Origin: Collinsella vaginalis
GTDB lineage: Bacteria; Actinomycetota; Coriobacteriia; Coriobacteriales; Coriobacteriaceae
Direction: 5' to 3'
NCBI RefSeq assembly: GCF_900176655.1
Contig: NZ_LT838842.1
Span: 345,270 to 409,269 of the forward strand
DNA: 64,000 bases
Part shown: positions 33,488-42,187 of the stretch, one piece after another
Position numbering within the stretch: position 1 is the stretch's first letter
How the letters are laid out: each line of letters begins with the position of its first letter
The notes under the pieces: generated by a model
Databases searched by the model: none
Seen by the model: the letters and a program-made list of their open reading frames with translations, nothing else
What the model was told of the DNA's origin: nothing
Translations under genes and position numbers: made by a program

Positions 33488-36289
33488 ATGCCGGGAGCGC
33501 GCATCCACATCACAGGCGTCGTCCAAGGCGTCGGCATGCGGCCGTTCGTGTACCGCGAGGCCGTGGCCCACAACCTGGGCGGATGGGTGCTGAACGCCGG
33601 CGATGGCGTGCATATCGAGGCCATAGGGGCTAGGGAAGCCATCAATTCCTTCGTGGAAGACCTGTCGGCGCACGCACCCGCCGCGTCGCGTATTGAGCGC
33701 GTCCTCGTTGCGTGGATGGACGCGGCAGACGCGACTTGCGAAGGAACGGAGGGCCGCGACGCAGGAGAAGACCAGGTAGGTGGCCCTGCGGCGAGCGAGC
33801 CGGACGGCAGCGCGGAGGGAGTCGCCGAATGCGGCGCTGCAACTGAGGGGCCCGGAGCCGAAACCGTGCAGGAACCGGCGCCTGTCTTCCGCATCGTCGC
33901 CTCCACGGACGACACGGCGCACACCACCCTCGTCTCCCCGGATATCGCCACCTGCCCCGACTGCCTGCGCGAGCTCTTCGACCCCGCTGATCGACGCTAC
34001 CACTACCCGTTCATCAACTGCACGAACTGCGGTCCGCGCTTCACCATCATCGACGACCTGCCCTACGATCGGCCGAAGACCTCCATGGCCGCCTTCCCCA
34101 TGTGCCCCACCTGCGCTGCCGAGTACGCCGACCCCCTCGACCGGCGGTTCCACGCGCAGCCCGACGCCTGCTTTGAATGCGGGCCGCACATCACATGGCG
34201 AGAGCGGACGGAGGCGGTTGACAGCGAGACGGAGCCCGACGCCGCAGGTGGGCGACCGGTGACCAACGCGGCCGATACGGAGCGGGTCGCAAACCGTGAG
34301 CCCGGCGCCAAGAACCAGCCCTCATCCCCCGCAGGCTCGGAGAACCTTCCTCTCAGCCCCAACGCCCCGGGCAGCGGGCGCGCGGCATCCGCTGTTCCGT
34401 CCCCGTCCGCCGTGGCCGCTGTGGGGCGCACCCGTGCTGAGAGCGACGCGATCATCGAGCGGTGCGTGGCACTGCTGGCGACGGGGGGCATCGTGGCTAT
34501 CAAGGGCCTCGGCGGCTTCCACCTCGCCTGCGACGCCGGCAACGAGCGGGCCGTGCGCGAGCTGCGCCGCAGGAAGCGCCGGAGCAACAAGGCCCTCGCC
34601 GTGATGATGCGCGACGCGGACATGGCGGCTTCCATCTGCCAGGTGGACGCTGAGGAGCGCAGGCTCCTCGAGGGCTCGGTGCGCCCGATCGTCCTGCTGC
34701 AGCTGCGCGCGGCGGAAACGTGCCCGCAGGACGCACCCCGCATCGCGCCCGCGGTGACCGCGGGCCTGCCCGAGCTCGGCGTCATGCTCCCCTACACACC
34801 GCTGCAGCACCTGCTGCTCGCCGCAGCCAGCGCGCGCGGCATCGACGCCCTGGTGATGACCAGCGGCAACATCAGCGAGGAGCCGATCGAGATAGACGAT
34901 GCGACCGCTTGGGAGCACCTGGTGGCCCCCGGCATCGCCGACGCCCTCCTCGGCAACGACCGAGCCATCCTCACCCGCTACGACGACTCGGTCGTGCGCG
35001 TGGTGGGCGTGCAGGTTATGCCGGTTCGGAGGGCCCGTGGCTACGCGCCGCAGCCCCTCCCCTTGCCACCGTCAGACGACGCCGGTACGAGCGTCCTCGC
35101 CTGCGGCCCGGAGCAGAAGGCCACCGTCGCCCTCACGCGCGGGACGCAGTGCTTCGTATCGCAGCACATAGGGGATGTGGAGAACGGCGCGACGCTGGCC
35201 GCCTGGCATGAGGCGCGCCGGCGCTTGGCGGAGCTCTTCGCCATCGAGCCCACCGTCCTCGCTTGCGACCTGCATCCGAGCTACCTCACGAGCCAATGGG
35301 CCCGTGCAGAGGCCATGACAAATGGGCTGCCCCTGGTTGAGGTCCAGCACCATCACGCACACATCGCGAGTGTGATCGCCGAGGGTGTCGCGGACGGGCG
35401 GCTCGCGGACGGGGAACAGGTGATCGGCCTCGCGTTTGACGGCACGGGCGCGGGCGCCGATGGGACGGTCTGGGGCGGCGAGGTGCTCCTGGCCGATCTC
35501 ACCGGTTTCGAGCGAGTCGCACGGCTGCGTCCCTGGCGCCTGCCCGGCGGGGCGTCCTCGGTGCGCGACGCCCGCCGCAACGCCTTTGCCCTGCTTATGG
35601 GCTGCGGACTTGCGGACCATCCCGGCGCTTCAGCGCTTGCGAGCGACCTAGGGGAGGGGGTCGTCGGCATCATCGAGCGCATGGTTGACCGCAAGATCAA
35701 CAGTCCGCTCACGAGCAGCATGGGGCGCCTGCTCGACGCGCTCGCCGCGCTCGCCGGCATCTGCGGGGAGGCCACCTACGAGGGAGAGCCTGCGATCCGC
35801 CTGGAAGCGGCGGCCTGGCGCTGGATGAACGTCATGGGACGAGGCTCAGCGCTCGACAGCGGGACCTCGAAACGTTATCGCTTTGACCTCGCTGAGGTTG
35901 AGTTACCCGGAGACGATCCAGCGACTGCAGACGTGCGGGCCCGCGTGGGCGAGCATGTGGGCGAACGCCTCATCGAGATCGATCCGGCACCGATTGTTCG
36001 CTCAGTGCTGGATGACCTGGCCGAGGGTCGTTCTTGCGATGAGATCGCCTGGCGCATTCACCAGGCTGTAGCTGGCGCATCCGTTGAGGTTGCGCAACTC
36101 GTCTCCGCGCAGACGGGGGTCAGGACCGTGGCCCTCTCCGGCGGCGTTTTCATGAACCGCATGCTCGCCATGGGTGTTCCCACGGCACTCGAGCATGCCG
36201 GTCTTACCGTGCTCATGCCCCACGCCATCCCGGTGAACGACGGCTGCATCGCCTACGGTCAGGCGGCCGTGGCGCGTGCCCGCCTCTAG
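33488..36289 (+). CDS. hypF: hydrogenase maturation carbamoyltransferase HypF
   Basis: HypF makes the CN ligands of the [NiFe] centre from carbamoyl phosphate, handing a carbamoyl group to HypE. Domains in order: acylphosphatase (1-~78, VQGVGMRPFVYR), two zinc-finger-like units (CPDCLRE..CTNCGPR; CPTCAAEY..CFECGPH), YrdC (~320-490, GGIVAIKGLGGFHLACDA), and a Kae1-like C-terminal domain (VQHHHAHIASV, AFDGTGAGADGTVWGGE, LSGGVFMNRML). At 933 residues it is ~180 longer than usual because of two low-complexity inserts, acidic at ~80-128 and Pro/Ser/Ala-rich at ~240-312. Follows nikR by 6 bp. Confidence 0.96.
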   Translation: MPGARIHITGVVQGVGMRPFVYREAVAHNLGGWVLNAGDGVHIEAIGAREAINSFVEDLSAHAPAASRIERVLVAWMDAADATCEGTEGRDAGEDQVGGPAASEPDGSAEGVAECGAATEGPGAETVQEPAPVFRIVASTDDTAHTTLVSPDIATCPDCLRELFDPADRRYHYPFINCTNCGPRFTIIDDLPYDRPKTSMAAFPMCPTCAAEYADPLDRRFHAQPDACFECGPHITWRERTEAVDSETEPDAAGGRPVTNAADTERVANREPGAKNQPSSPAGSENLPLSPNAPGSGRAASAVPSPSAVAAVGRTRAESDAIIERCVALLATGGIVAIKGLGGFHLACDAGNERAVRELRRRKRRSNKALAVMMRDADMAASICQVDAEERRLLEGSVRPIVLLQLRAAETCPQDAPRIAPAVTAGLPELGVMLPYTPLQHLLLAAASARGIDALVMTSGNISEEPIEIDDATAWEHLVAPGIADALLGNDRAILTRYDDSVVRVVGVQVMPVRRARGYAPQPLPLPPSDDAGTSVLACGPEQKATVALTRGTQCFVSQHIGDVENGATLAAWHEARRRLAELFAIEPTVLACDLHPSYLTSQWARAEAMTNGLPLVEVQHHHAHIASVIAEGVADGRLADGEQVIGLAFDGTGAGADGTVWGGEVLLADLTGFERVARLRPWRLPGGASSVRDARRNAFALLMGCGLADHPGASALASDLGEGVVGIIERMVDRKINSPLTSSMGRLLDALAALAGICGEATYEGEPAIRLEAAAWRWMNVMGRGSALDSGTSKRYRFDLAEVELPGDDPATADVRARVGEHVGERLIEIDPAPIVRSVLDDLAEGRSCDEIAWRIHQAVAGASVEVAQLVSAQTGVRTVALSGGVFMNRMLAMGVPTALEHAGLTVLMPHAIPVNDGCIAYGQAAVARARL

Positions 36290-36416
36290 GCGGAGGGCCC
36301 TCTCGATCTGCGTGGAATATTCTGAGGTCGCTCTGGATGCCCTGCGTGGGCCCAGGCCCCTCTCGAGCCTCGCAGGAATATCCTCATGGGCTGCCGCGCT
36401 CTAGCATTCTGCTCCC

Positions 36417-36591
36417 CTGGCCAAAAATGCCGCGAAACAGTGATGTGCGACGTCCTGCAGCGCCCTCTGCCCCGCATTTGCACAACCATGGTTATTCATA
36501 TGAAGCGCATCGCAGCGTTCGAGGATCGAGATCCCTTGTCGCTGAGCTATGCGGAGGGGCAGGATCACTGTTTCGCGGCGTTTTTGGCCAT
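36417..36591. repeat. inverted-repeat element (type 2), about 175 bp
   Basis: The 26-bp arms at 36419-36444 and 36564-36589 match at 25 positions; left outer end CTGGCCAAAA, centre ATTTGCACAAC at 36476. The element at 13.06 kb shares the ends, the centre and the spacing, but the arm sequences are unrelated. A palindrome-like ACCATGGTTAT follows the centre. Confidence 0.75.
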
Positions 36592-36742
36592 TGCAGCGGA
36601 TCTTTGCGTAAAGGGGTCGCGACCTATTTGGTGACGGCGCTCAATCGACGCCATGATTTAATCGGCACAATGGACTCAGAGCCGCTCGCCGGCTGCAGGC
36701 CCCGAGTCGCGTCTCTCAAACCTGGGCGCATACATAGAACGG

Positions 36743-36814
36743 CAGAGAAACGTCATCTCGAGACGGTTGCAGGGGCATTCTGCATGAGGGCGCGGTCGAA
36801 AGTAGGTTTCCTCG
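36743..36814 (+). repeat. 72-bp dispersed repeat, copy 3 (inverted)
   Basis: It runs AACGTCATCTCGAG through GGGCATTCTGC to GAAAGTAGGTTT, aligning without gaps to the copies at 12.6 and 12.9 kb but on the other strand. The segment between the blocks is diverged. Confidence 0.7.
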
Positions 36815-36906
36815 GGCACTTGTGGACCGGCGAGTAGGTGCGTCGCGCGCCGTCCGGCGCCTATCGATGTGGTATCTTCGGCACCAGCTGAAGGGAGGAA
36901 TGTAGC

Positions 36907-37743
36907 GTGCGCGTGGTCAAGCGGATCAACAACAATGCAGCTATCTGCGAGGACGCGGCAGGCCGCCAGCTCATCGCACTCGGCCGCGGCATTGGGTTCG
37001 GCGACCTCCCCCGTGAGGTCAGCCTCGCCGACGTGCAGCGAACCTTCTACGACATCGATGACAAGTACCTCGCCCTCATCGACGAGGTCGACCCCACCGT
37101 CCTCGAGTTCGCGGCGCAACTCGCCGACCTCGCAACCCAGCAGCTCTCCTACGATCTCAGCCCCAACCTCCCTATCACCTTGGCCGACCACACGCAGTTC
37201 GCCCTGAAACGCGCCCGCGAGCACCTGATCCTCCCCATGCCGCTCTCCTTCGATATCGAGCAGCAGCACCCCCTTGAATATCGGCTGGGTGAGATCGCGG
37301 TTCGCGGCATCCGGAAGACCTTCGACGTTCGCCTGCCTGCAAACGAAGCCACCGGCTTCGCGCTCTCGCTTCTGAACGCCGCCGTGACCCCCAGCCAGCG
37401 GCAAAACGCCGCGAGCAAGGCCGAGGACGAGCTCCTCGAGCGGTTCACCCACCTCATCGAGGAGCGCTTCAATATCACCGTCGATCGACGGTCCTTCGCC
37501 TTCTCCCGATTCGCGACGCACATCCGCTACCTGCTCAAGCGGGTTGAGGACGACCGGCCGATCGATTCCGGCAACGCGGGCCTCTTCGGGCCGCTCTCCG
37601 AGCAGTATCCCGAGATCGCGGCCTGCGCGACGGAGATGGGCTACATGATCGAAGAGGCATTCGAACGCACCGTCTCCGAAGAGGAGTTGGTCTACCTGAT
37701 CATGCACATCAACCGGATCGTGGCGGTGCAGTCGACGCCCTAG
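36907..37743 (+). CDS. licT: BglG/LicT-family transcription antiterminator
   Basis: This 278-residue protein has an N-terminal CAT RNA-binding domain (residues 1-55, RVVKRINNNAAICED, ALGRGIGFG) and two PTS-regulation domains (~70-165 and ~175-278) with conserved His (DHTQFAL, EHLILP, FTHLIEERF, MHINRIV) that are phosphorylated by the PTS. When sugar is present it binds a ribonucleic antiterminator (RAT) and prevents terminator formation. The GTG at 36907 follows GAAGGGAGG. An RAT-like sequence and terminator lie 310 bp downstream, ahead of the PTS gene, the obvious target. Confidence 0.94.
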   Translation: MRVVKRINNNAAICEDAAGRQLIALGRGIGFGDLPREVSLADVQRTFYDIDDKYLALIDEVDPTVLEFAAQLADLATQQLSYDLSPNLPITLADHTQFALKRAREHLILPMPLSFDIEQQHPLEYRLGEIAVRGIRKTFDVRLPANEATGFALSLLNAAVTPSQRQNAASKAEDELLERFTHLIEERFNITVDRRSFAFSRFATHIRYLLKRVEDDRPIDSGNAGLFGPLSEQYPEIAACATEMGYMIEEAFERTVSEEELVYLIMHINRIVAVQSTP

Positions 37744-37765
37744 GGATCTGTCTGCAGCGGCACGT

Positions 37766-37855
37766 GGAACAGCACCTCTGATAGGCTGCGCCACTCGACA
37801 CGCCGACGTAGGCACAGCGCCTCGGACAGCCAGCGTCGCTCGACACGCTGCTGCA
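37766..37855. repeat. 45-bp tandem repeat, 2 copies
   Basis: Units at 37766-37810 and 37811-37855 share about 33 of 45 positions, most strongly around CTCGACACG. Both lie right after licT. Confidence 0.65.
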
Positions 37856-38052
37856 GGAGCATCGTTGGGATACGCGCCATGGCGCAGGGAACCGCCCGCT
37901 TCCGGAGCCGGAGCCGACGCCGATGCGCACGATACGGCGTGGCGCCCCCATCCCTCATCTACCGTCCACCGCGCCAAATCAACCGCTCACCCGAAAGCGC
38001 TCAACCCATCCTTGCACGCGGTGCGCGCCTGTCACAAACTGTCGCACACGTT

Positions 38053-38142
38053 GGGTGTTACTCGCGGCTTGCTCCGAGAGGCATTACCGGCCTGCAGACG
38101 GTCATGGACCGTCTCAGCCCGTAGTGCGTCTGGAGCTTTTTT
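38053..38142 (+). promoter_or_regulatory. RAT-like antiterminator and overlapping terminator
   Basis: GGGTGTTACTCG and CGAGAGGCATTACC (38053-38088) resemble the two sides of the LicT/BglG RAT (GG.TTGTTACTG ... GCAGGCAAAACC). GCTCC within it can instead pair with GGAGC at 38132-38136, just before TTTTTT (38137-38142). The folds are mutually exclusive, as expected for a LicT-controlled switch. Confidence 0.6.
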
Positions 38143-38269
38143 CTTGCCGCGAGCAGGCTACCCGCCTCCCTCAAACCAAGAAGCCCAAACCGATCGGACC
38201 GCGCGATGCGCGCGCCGGCCCCTCGCGCTGCGAAATCCAACGTCCGGAATCCATGCAGAAGGAGGAGTC

Positions 38270-39721
38270 ATGGCAGACAACCAGAAAATCGCCGAGGAGG
38301 TCCTCGCGGCCGTGGGCGGCGCGGACAACATCGCGAGCGCGACGCATTGCATGACGCGCCTGCGCCTGAACCTCAAAGACCAGTCAATCCCGCAGGACGA
38401 CCAGGTGAAAGCCATCAAGGGCGTACTCGGCGCCCAGTGGTCGGGCGGCCAGTACCAGGTCATCATCGGCCAGAACGTCCCGAAGGTCTACGAGGCGGCG
38501 CTCAAGCTCGGCGTCTCAGGCGAGGGGGTCATCGACGAGGACCTGGGTGACGGACCGCGCGAGCCCCTCACGCCGCAGGTCATCGGCCGCAACATCCTGA
38601 ATTACCTTTCGAAGTCGATGGTCGCGCTGATCCCCATCATGCTCAGCGCCGCGATGTTCCGCACGGTCGCGGTCATCGCCGGGCCGGACATGCTGAACAT
38701 CTGGGCCACCGACAGCGAGGTCTACAACCTGTTCTACAACTGGCTCTATAACGCCGGTTTCTACTTCATCCCCATCACCCTCGGATGGTCGGCCGCTCGT
38801 CAGCTGGGCGCGTCCCCGCAGCTCGGCATGATGCTCGGCGGCGTCCTTCTCGCGCCCGAGCTCGTCTCGCTCGTGAGCGCCGCCGCTGAGACCGGTGCGG
38901 CCACGACCTCGGTCTTCGGCATGCCCGCCCTGCTCAACAACTACGCGAACAGCGTGCTCCCGATCCTACTGTGCATGCCCGTCCTCTGGCAGCTCGAGCG
39001 CCTCTTCAAGCGTATCGTCCCCGACGTGCTCTCCACGGTGTTCGTGCCCTTCCTCACGATGCTCATCATGGTGCCCGTCGCGCTTGTGGCGCTGGCGCCG
39101 CTCGGCTCCGTGCTGGGTAATGCGCTGGGCGCTTTCATGTTCGGCCTCGGCAACACAGGCGGCATCGTCACTATCCTTGCCATCGTCATCATCGCGGGTC
39201 TCTGGGAGTTCCTGGTCATGACCGGCATGCATCAGGTGCTGCTGACCCTTGGCATCACTCAGCTCCTCACCGTCGGATCGGACTCCGCCGTCATGGTGGC
39301 CGGTGGCATCGCCCAGTTCGCAACCTGGGGCATGGCTTTCGGCGCCTTCCTGCGCATCCGCGAGCGCGATGAGAAGGGTGCCCTCCTCGGATATTCCCTC
39401 TCCGGCATCGTGGGTGGCGTGACCGAGCCCGCGCTCTACGGCTGCGGCTTCAAATACCCGCGCACCATGGCCGGCATGGTGATCGGCGGCGCGCTGGGTG
39501 GGCTCATCGCCGGCATCTTCCATGTCACGGTATACGTCCTCGGGGCAACCAACATTCTCGGCCTGATCGGCTACTTCGCCGGTGGCTCCACAAACATCAT
39601 GTGGGCGATCATCGCCAACGCCGTCGCCTTCGTCTCGGCCGCCGTCATCACATACTTCTTCGGTTTCACCGACGAGGAGCTCGAGGCTGACGCTCAGGCG
39701 GCTGCAAAGGCTCGGGCCTAA
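38270..39721 (+). CDS. PTS sugar transporter, EIIBC
   Basis: This 483-residue permease has an N-terminal EIIB domain (residues 1-~85, phospho-Cys in ATHCMTRLRLNLKD) and a C-terminal EIIC membrane domain (~105-470) with about ten helices and the GGVTEPALYGCGFKY motif of the glucose/beta-glucoside superfamily. There is no EIIA, so a general EIIA elsewhere must phosphorylate it; MurP has the same B-C plan. The ATG at 38270 follows GGAGGAG. The downstream deacetylase suggests an N-acetylated sugar substrate. Regulation is by LicT. Confidence 0.93.
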   Translation: MADNQKIAEEVLAAVGGADNIASATHCMTRLRLNLKDQSIPQDDQVKAIKGVLGAQWSGGQYQVIIGQNVPKVYEAALKLGVSGEGVIDEDLGDGPREPLTPQVIGRNILNYLSKSMVALIPIMLSAAMFRTVAVIAGPDMLNIWATDSEVYNLFYNWLYNAGFYFIPITLGWSAARQLGASPQLGMMLGGVLLAPELVSLVSAAAETGAATTSVFGMPALLNNYANSVLPILLCMPVLWQLERLFKRIVPDVLSTVFVPFLTMLIMVPVALVALAPLGSVLGNALGAFMFGLGNTGGIVTILAIVIIAGLWEFLVMTGMHQVLLTLGITQLLTVGSDSAVMVAGGIAQFATWGMAFGAFLRIRERDEKGALLGYSLSGIVGGVTEPALYGCGFKYPRTMAGMVIGGALGGLIAGIFHVTVYVLGATNILGLIGYFAGGSTNIMWAIIANAVAFVSAAVITYFFGFTDEELEADAQAAAKARA

Positions 39722-39769
39722 GATGGTCAAGGCACTCGATAACGCACCCAACCGTCTGGAGGACGCACT

Positions 39770-40534
39770 ATGAAACGTTTGCTGATCAGGGCCGATGATG
39801 TGGGGTACTCCTATGCGGTCGACCTCGGCATCGCCCGCACCGTGCACGAGGGGCTCATTCGCTCCGTGGGTGTGATGCCCAATATGCCCGAGGCCGAGCA
39901 CGGCGCCAGCCTGCTTGCCGGCGCCGATATCGCAATCGGCCAGCACACCAACGTCTGCCTGGGCGAGCCCTGCGCCGACCCCAAGCGCGTGGGAAGCCTG
40001 CTCGACGAGCGGGGCCGCTTCAAGAGCAGCCGCACCTTCCGCGCGGCGTATAAGGAGGGCCTCGACTTCGTAGACTACGATGAGGCCGTGATCGAGGCGG
40101 AAGCGCAGCTCGAGCGCTTCCTCCAGATCGTCGGTCGCGAACCCGATTACTTCGAGGCCCACGCCGTGATGTCCGAGAGCCTGAACCGGGCCATTGAGGA
40201 CGTCGCCCTGAGCCATGGGTTCCGGTTCCACGAGCCCTCGTTCGACCCCACGGCAACCATAGCCTGCGGTGAGGGTTCGGTCCGCATGGTCATGCACTCC
40301 ATGCAGCCCGGCTACGAGCCCGCCGAGGCCATCCGGCAAACGGTGGGGGATATGGCGGATGGTGAGACGGTCATCTTCGTCTGCCACCCCGGCTACCTCG
40401 ACCGGTTCATCCTTGAGCACTCATCGCTCACCACCGATCGCACCAAGGAGGTCGACGCGCTCATCGACCCCGGCCTGCGCACCTGGTTGGATGAGCGCAC
40501 GAACCTCGAGCTCATCGATTACCGGGATCTCTAA
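39770..40534 (+). CDS. chbG: ChbG/YdjC carbohydrate deacetylase
   Basis: This 254-residue TIM-barrel enzyme has the YdjC metal-binding pattern: RADDVGYS at the N-terminus (catalytic and metal Asp), GQHTNVCLG and EAHAVMSE (metal His), and CHPGYLD near the end. ChbG removes an N-acetyl group from chito-oligosaccharide or diacetylchitobiose phosphates so that the inducer is formed and the sugar can be hydrolysed. It lies 48 bp after the PTS gene, so it probably acts on that transporter's product. No phospho-glycosidase is adjacent. Confidence 0.9.
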   Translation: MKRLLIRADDVGYSYAVDLGIARTVHEGLIRSVGVMPNMPEAEHGASLLAGADIAIGQHTNVCLGEPCADPKRVGSLLDERGRFKSSRTFRAAYKEGLDFVDYDEAVIEAEAQLERFLQIVGREPDYFEAHAVMSESLNRAIEDVALSHGFRFHEPSFDPTATIACGEGSVRMVMHSMQPGYEPAEAIRQTVGDMADGETVIFVCHPGYLDRFILEHSSLTTDRTKEVDALIDPGLRTWLDERTNLELIDYRDL

Positions 40535-40696
40535 ACGACCCCCGCATGCTGCCAGCGCGCCGGCCCGATGACGCTCCTTCTGCGAGCCGCCATCGGGTCG
40601 GTGCGATCCGCGCTCAGGACACTGCCTGCGGACGCCAGCGCCATAACACCCCTCGGGCACCGCGCCATGACACCCGTATCACGGCCCCATCCGTCC

Positions 40697-40725
40697 TTGG
40701 CGTAATTGCACCGGAGCGGTACCAT
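40697..40725 (+). promoter_or_regulatory. promoter candidate for hypCDE
   Basis: TTGGCG (40697-40702) and TACCAT (40720-40725) are separated by 17 bp, with about 30 bp of leader before hypC. It gives hypCDE a promoter separate from the PTS cassette upstream. Confidence 0.5.
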
Positions 40726-40756
40726 CTTTCCGGTCAAGCCATGAAGAGGGGTATCC

Positions 40757-41020
40757 ATGTGTCTCGCAGTTCCCGGTAAGATCCAGAGCATCGACGCATC
40801 CCGCCGTGCCACCGTCGACATGCTCGGCGTCACCCGCGAGGCGTCGCTTCGTCTCGTGCCCGAGGCCCAGGTGGGCGACTACGTGCTCGTCCATGCCGGT
40901 TTCGGTATCCAGGTCATCGACCCCGAGGAAGCGCACGAGACGCTCGAGCTCCTTCGCGAGATGCCCGATGTCCTCGTGTACGAGCTCCCCAGCAAGGACG
41001 ATGCGGCGGCCCTGGCATGA
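40757..41020 (+). CDS. hypC: hydrogenase maturation chaperone HypC
   Basis: This 87-residue protein begins MCLAVPGKI; the conserved Cys2 binds iron and the hydrogenase large subunit. The HypC/HybG/HupF pattern continues through GVTREASL and VGDYVLVHAGFGIQ. It carries the Fe(CN)2CO unit with HypD to the large subunit. AAGAGGGG precedes the ATG. It overlaps hypD by 4 bp (ATGA), so the two are coupled. It serves the Ech hydrogenase large subunit at 13.9-15.0 kb unless other hydrogenases exist outside the window. Confidence 0.96.
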   Translation: MCLAVPGKIQSIDASRRATVDMLGVTREASLRLVPEAQVGDYVLVHAGFGIQVIDPEEAHETLELLREMPDVLVYELPSKDDAAALA

Positions 41021-42141
41021 GCGCGGCTGCCGTGCCTGGGGCGTCCACCCGCTCCATCGATTTCTCCGCGTTTCGCGGCCCTACGCTCGCCCGCGAGCTC
41101 ATCGAGCGCATTCACACCCTGGCGGGCGACCGCCGGATCAACCTCATGGAGGTCTGCGGTACCCATACAGTGAGCATTGGACGCTACGGCTTCCGATCGA
41201 TCATGCCTGCGGGTCTGCGCCTACTCTCCGGCCCCGGGTGCCCGGTCTGCGTGACCGCTAACAGCGACATCGACCATGCCATCGCCCTCGCTCGACTTGA
41301 GAACGCCACGATCACCACGTTCGGCGACATGATGCGTGTTCCCGGCTCGAGCACCACGCTCGCGCGGATGAAGGCTGAGGGCCGGGATATCCGCATCGTC
41401 TACTCGCCGCTCGATGCGCTCGACATCGCCGAGGGCCTCCCCGACCGCGAGGTCATTTTCATGGGCGTCGGGTTCGAGACCACCACGCCGGCCATCGCCG
41501 CCTGCATCCTCGAAGCGGCCGAGCGCGATCTGAAGAACTTCTCCGTGTACTGCGCGCACAAGACTACTGGGCCCGCGCTGCGCGCCATCGCCAACGACCC
41601 CGAGACGGCCATCGACGGTTTCATCCTCCCCGGGCACGTATCCACGATCACGGGCGTGCCGCCCTATCGGTTCCTGGTGGACGAGTTCCACACCCCGGGC
41701 GTCGTCACCGGCTTCGAACCCGTGGACATTCTCGAGGGCGTCGCCGAGCTTGTGCGCATGATCGTGACGGACGAGCCCGGCATCGAGAACGCGTACCGCC
41801 GCGGCGTGTCGCGCGATGGCAACGCCGTGGCTCGCGCCCTGGTTGACCAGGTCTTCGAGCCCTGTGACACCACCTGGCGCGGCCTCGGGGAGATTCCGGG
41901 CTCCGGGCTTCGCGTGCGCGATGAGTTCGCGCACTTCAATGCGGTTCGCCGGTTCGACGTCGAGGTCGAGCCCACGGTCGAGCCGCGCGGCTGCCGCTGC
42001 GGCGACGTCCTGCGCGGGCGCATCACCCCGAACGACTGCCCGTTGTTCGGCAAGACCTGCACGCCTGAGCACGCCGTCGGGCCCTGCATGGTGTCGAGCG
42101 AGGGCAGTTGCGCCGCCTACCACCGGTTCCACGAGCGCTGA
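41017..42141 (+). CDS. hypD: hydrogenase maturation scaffold HypD
   Basis: This 374-residue protein is the scaffold on which Fe(CN)2CO is assembled. Conserved motifs include MEVCGTHT, GPGCPVCVT, GVGFETTTP and the C-terminal 4Fe-4S Cys cluster (CRCGDVLRG, CPLFGKTCTPEHAVGPCMVS, cited by CPLFGKTC). Length and motif order are typical. It overlaps hypC and is followed 46 bp later by hypE, completing a hypCDE operon. Confidence 0.96.
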   Translation: MSAAAVPGASTRSIDFSAFRGPTLARELIERIHTLAGDRRINLMEVCGTHTVSIGRYGFRSIMPAGLRLLSGPGCPVCVTANSDIDHAIALARLENATITTFGDMMRVPGSSTTLARMKAEGRDIRIVYSPLDALDIAEGLPDREVIFMGVGFETTTPAIAACILEAAERDLKNFSVYCAHKTTGPALRAIANDPETAIDGFILPGHVSTITGVPPYRFLVDEFHTPGVVTGFEPVDILEGVAELVRMIVTDEPGIENAYRRGVSRDGNAVARALVDQVFEPCDTTWRGLGEIPGSGLRVRDEFAHFNAVRRFDVEVEPTVEPRGCRCGDVLRGRITPNDCPLFGKTCTPEHAVGPCMVSSEGSCAAYHRFHER

Positions 42142-42187
42142 TATCGACCCGCGCGGCCCCTGCGCCGACGGGTTCGGAAGGAGAGAC

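Larger units (their letters stand above)
36290..36906. other. 617-bp gene-free region with inverted repeat and dispersed repeat
   Basis: The gap after hypF holds a direct repeat of about 30 bp around GGAATATYCT (near 36308-36400), a 175-bp inverted-repeat element (36417-36591), the third 72-bp dispersed repeat (36743-36814), and the licT leader. There is no plausible gene on the plus strand, and the minus-strand ORF across licT is a shadow. Confidence 0.65.
37744..38269. other. licT-PTS gap with tandem repeat and RAT/terminator
   Basis: A 45-bp tandem pair (37766-37855) follows licT. A GC-rich stretch with no clear feature leads to the antiterminator/terminator at 38053-38142 and then the PTS ribosome site. 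No gene seen. Confidence 0.6.

Noticed and set aside
36676-37977. 433-aa minus-strand ORF opposite licT
   Set aside because: It is antisense to a clear licT gene and reads through repeats at both ends; a shadow of GC-rich codons.
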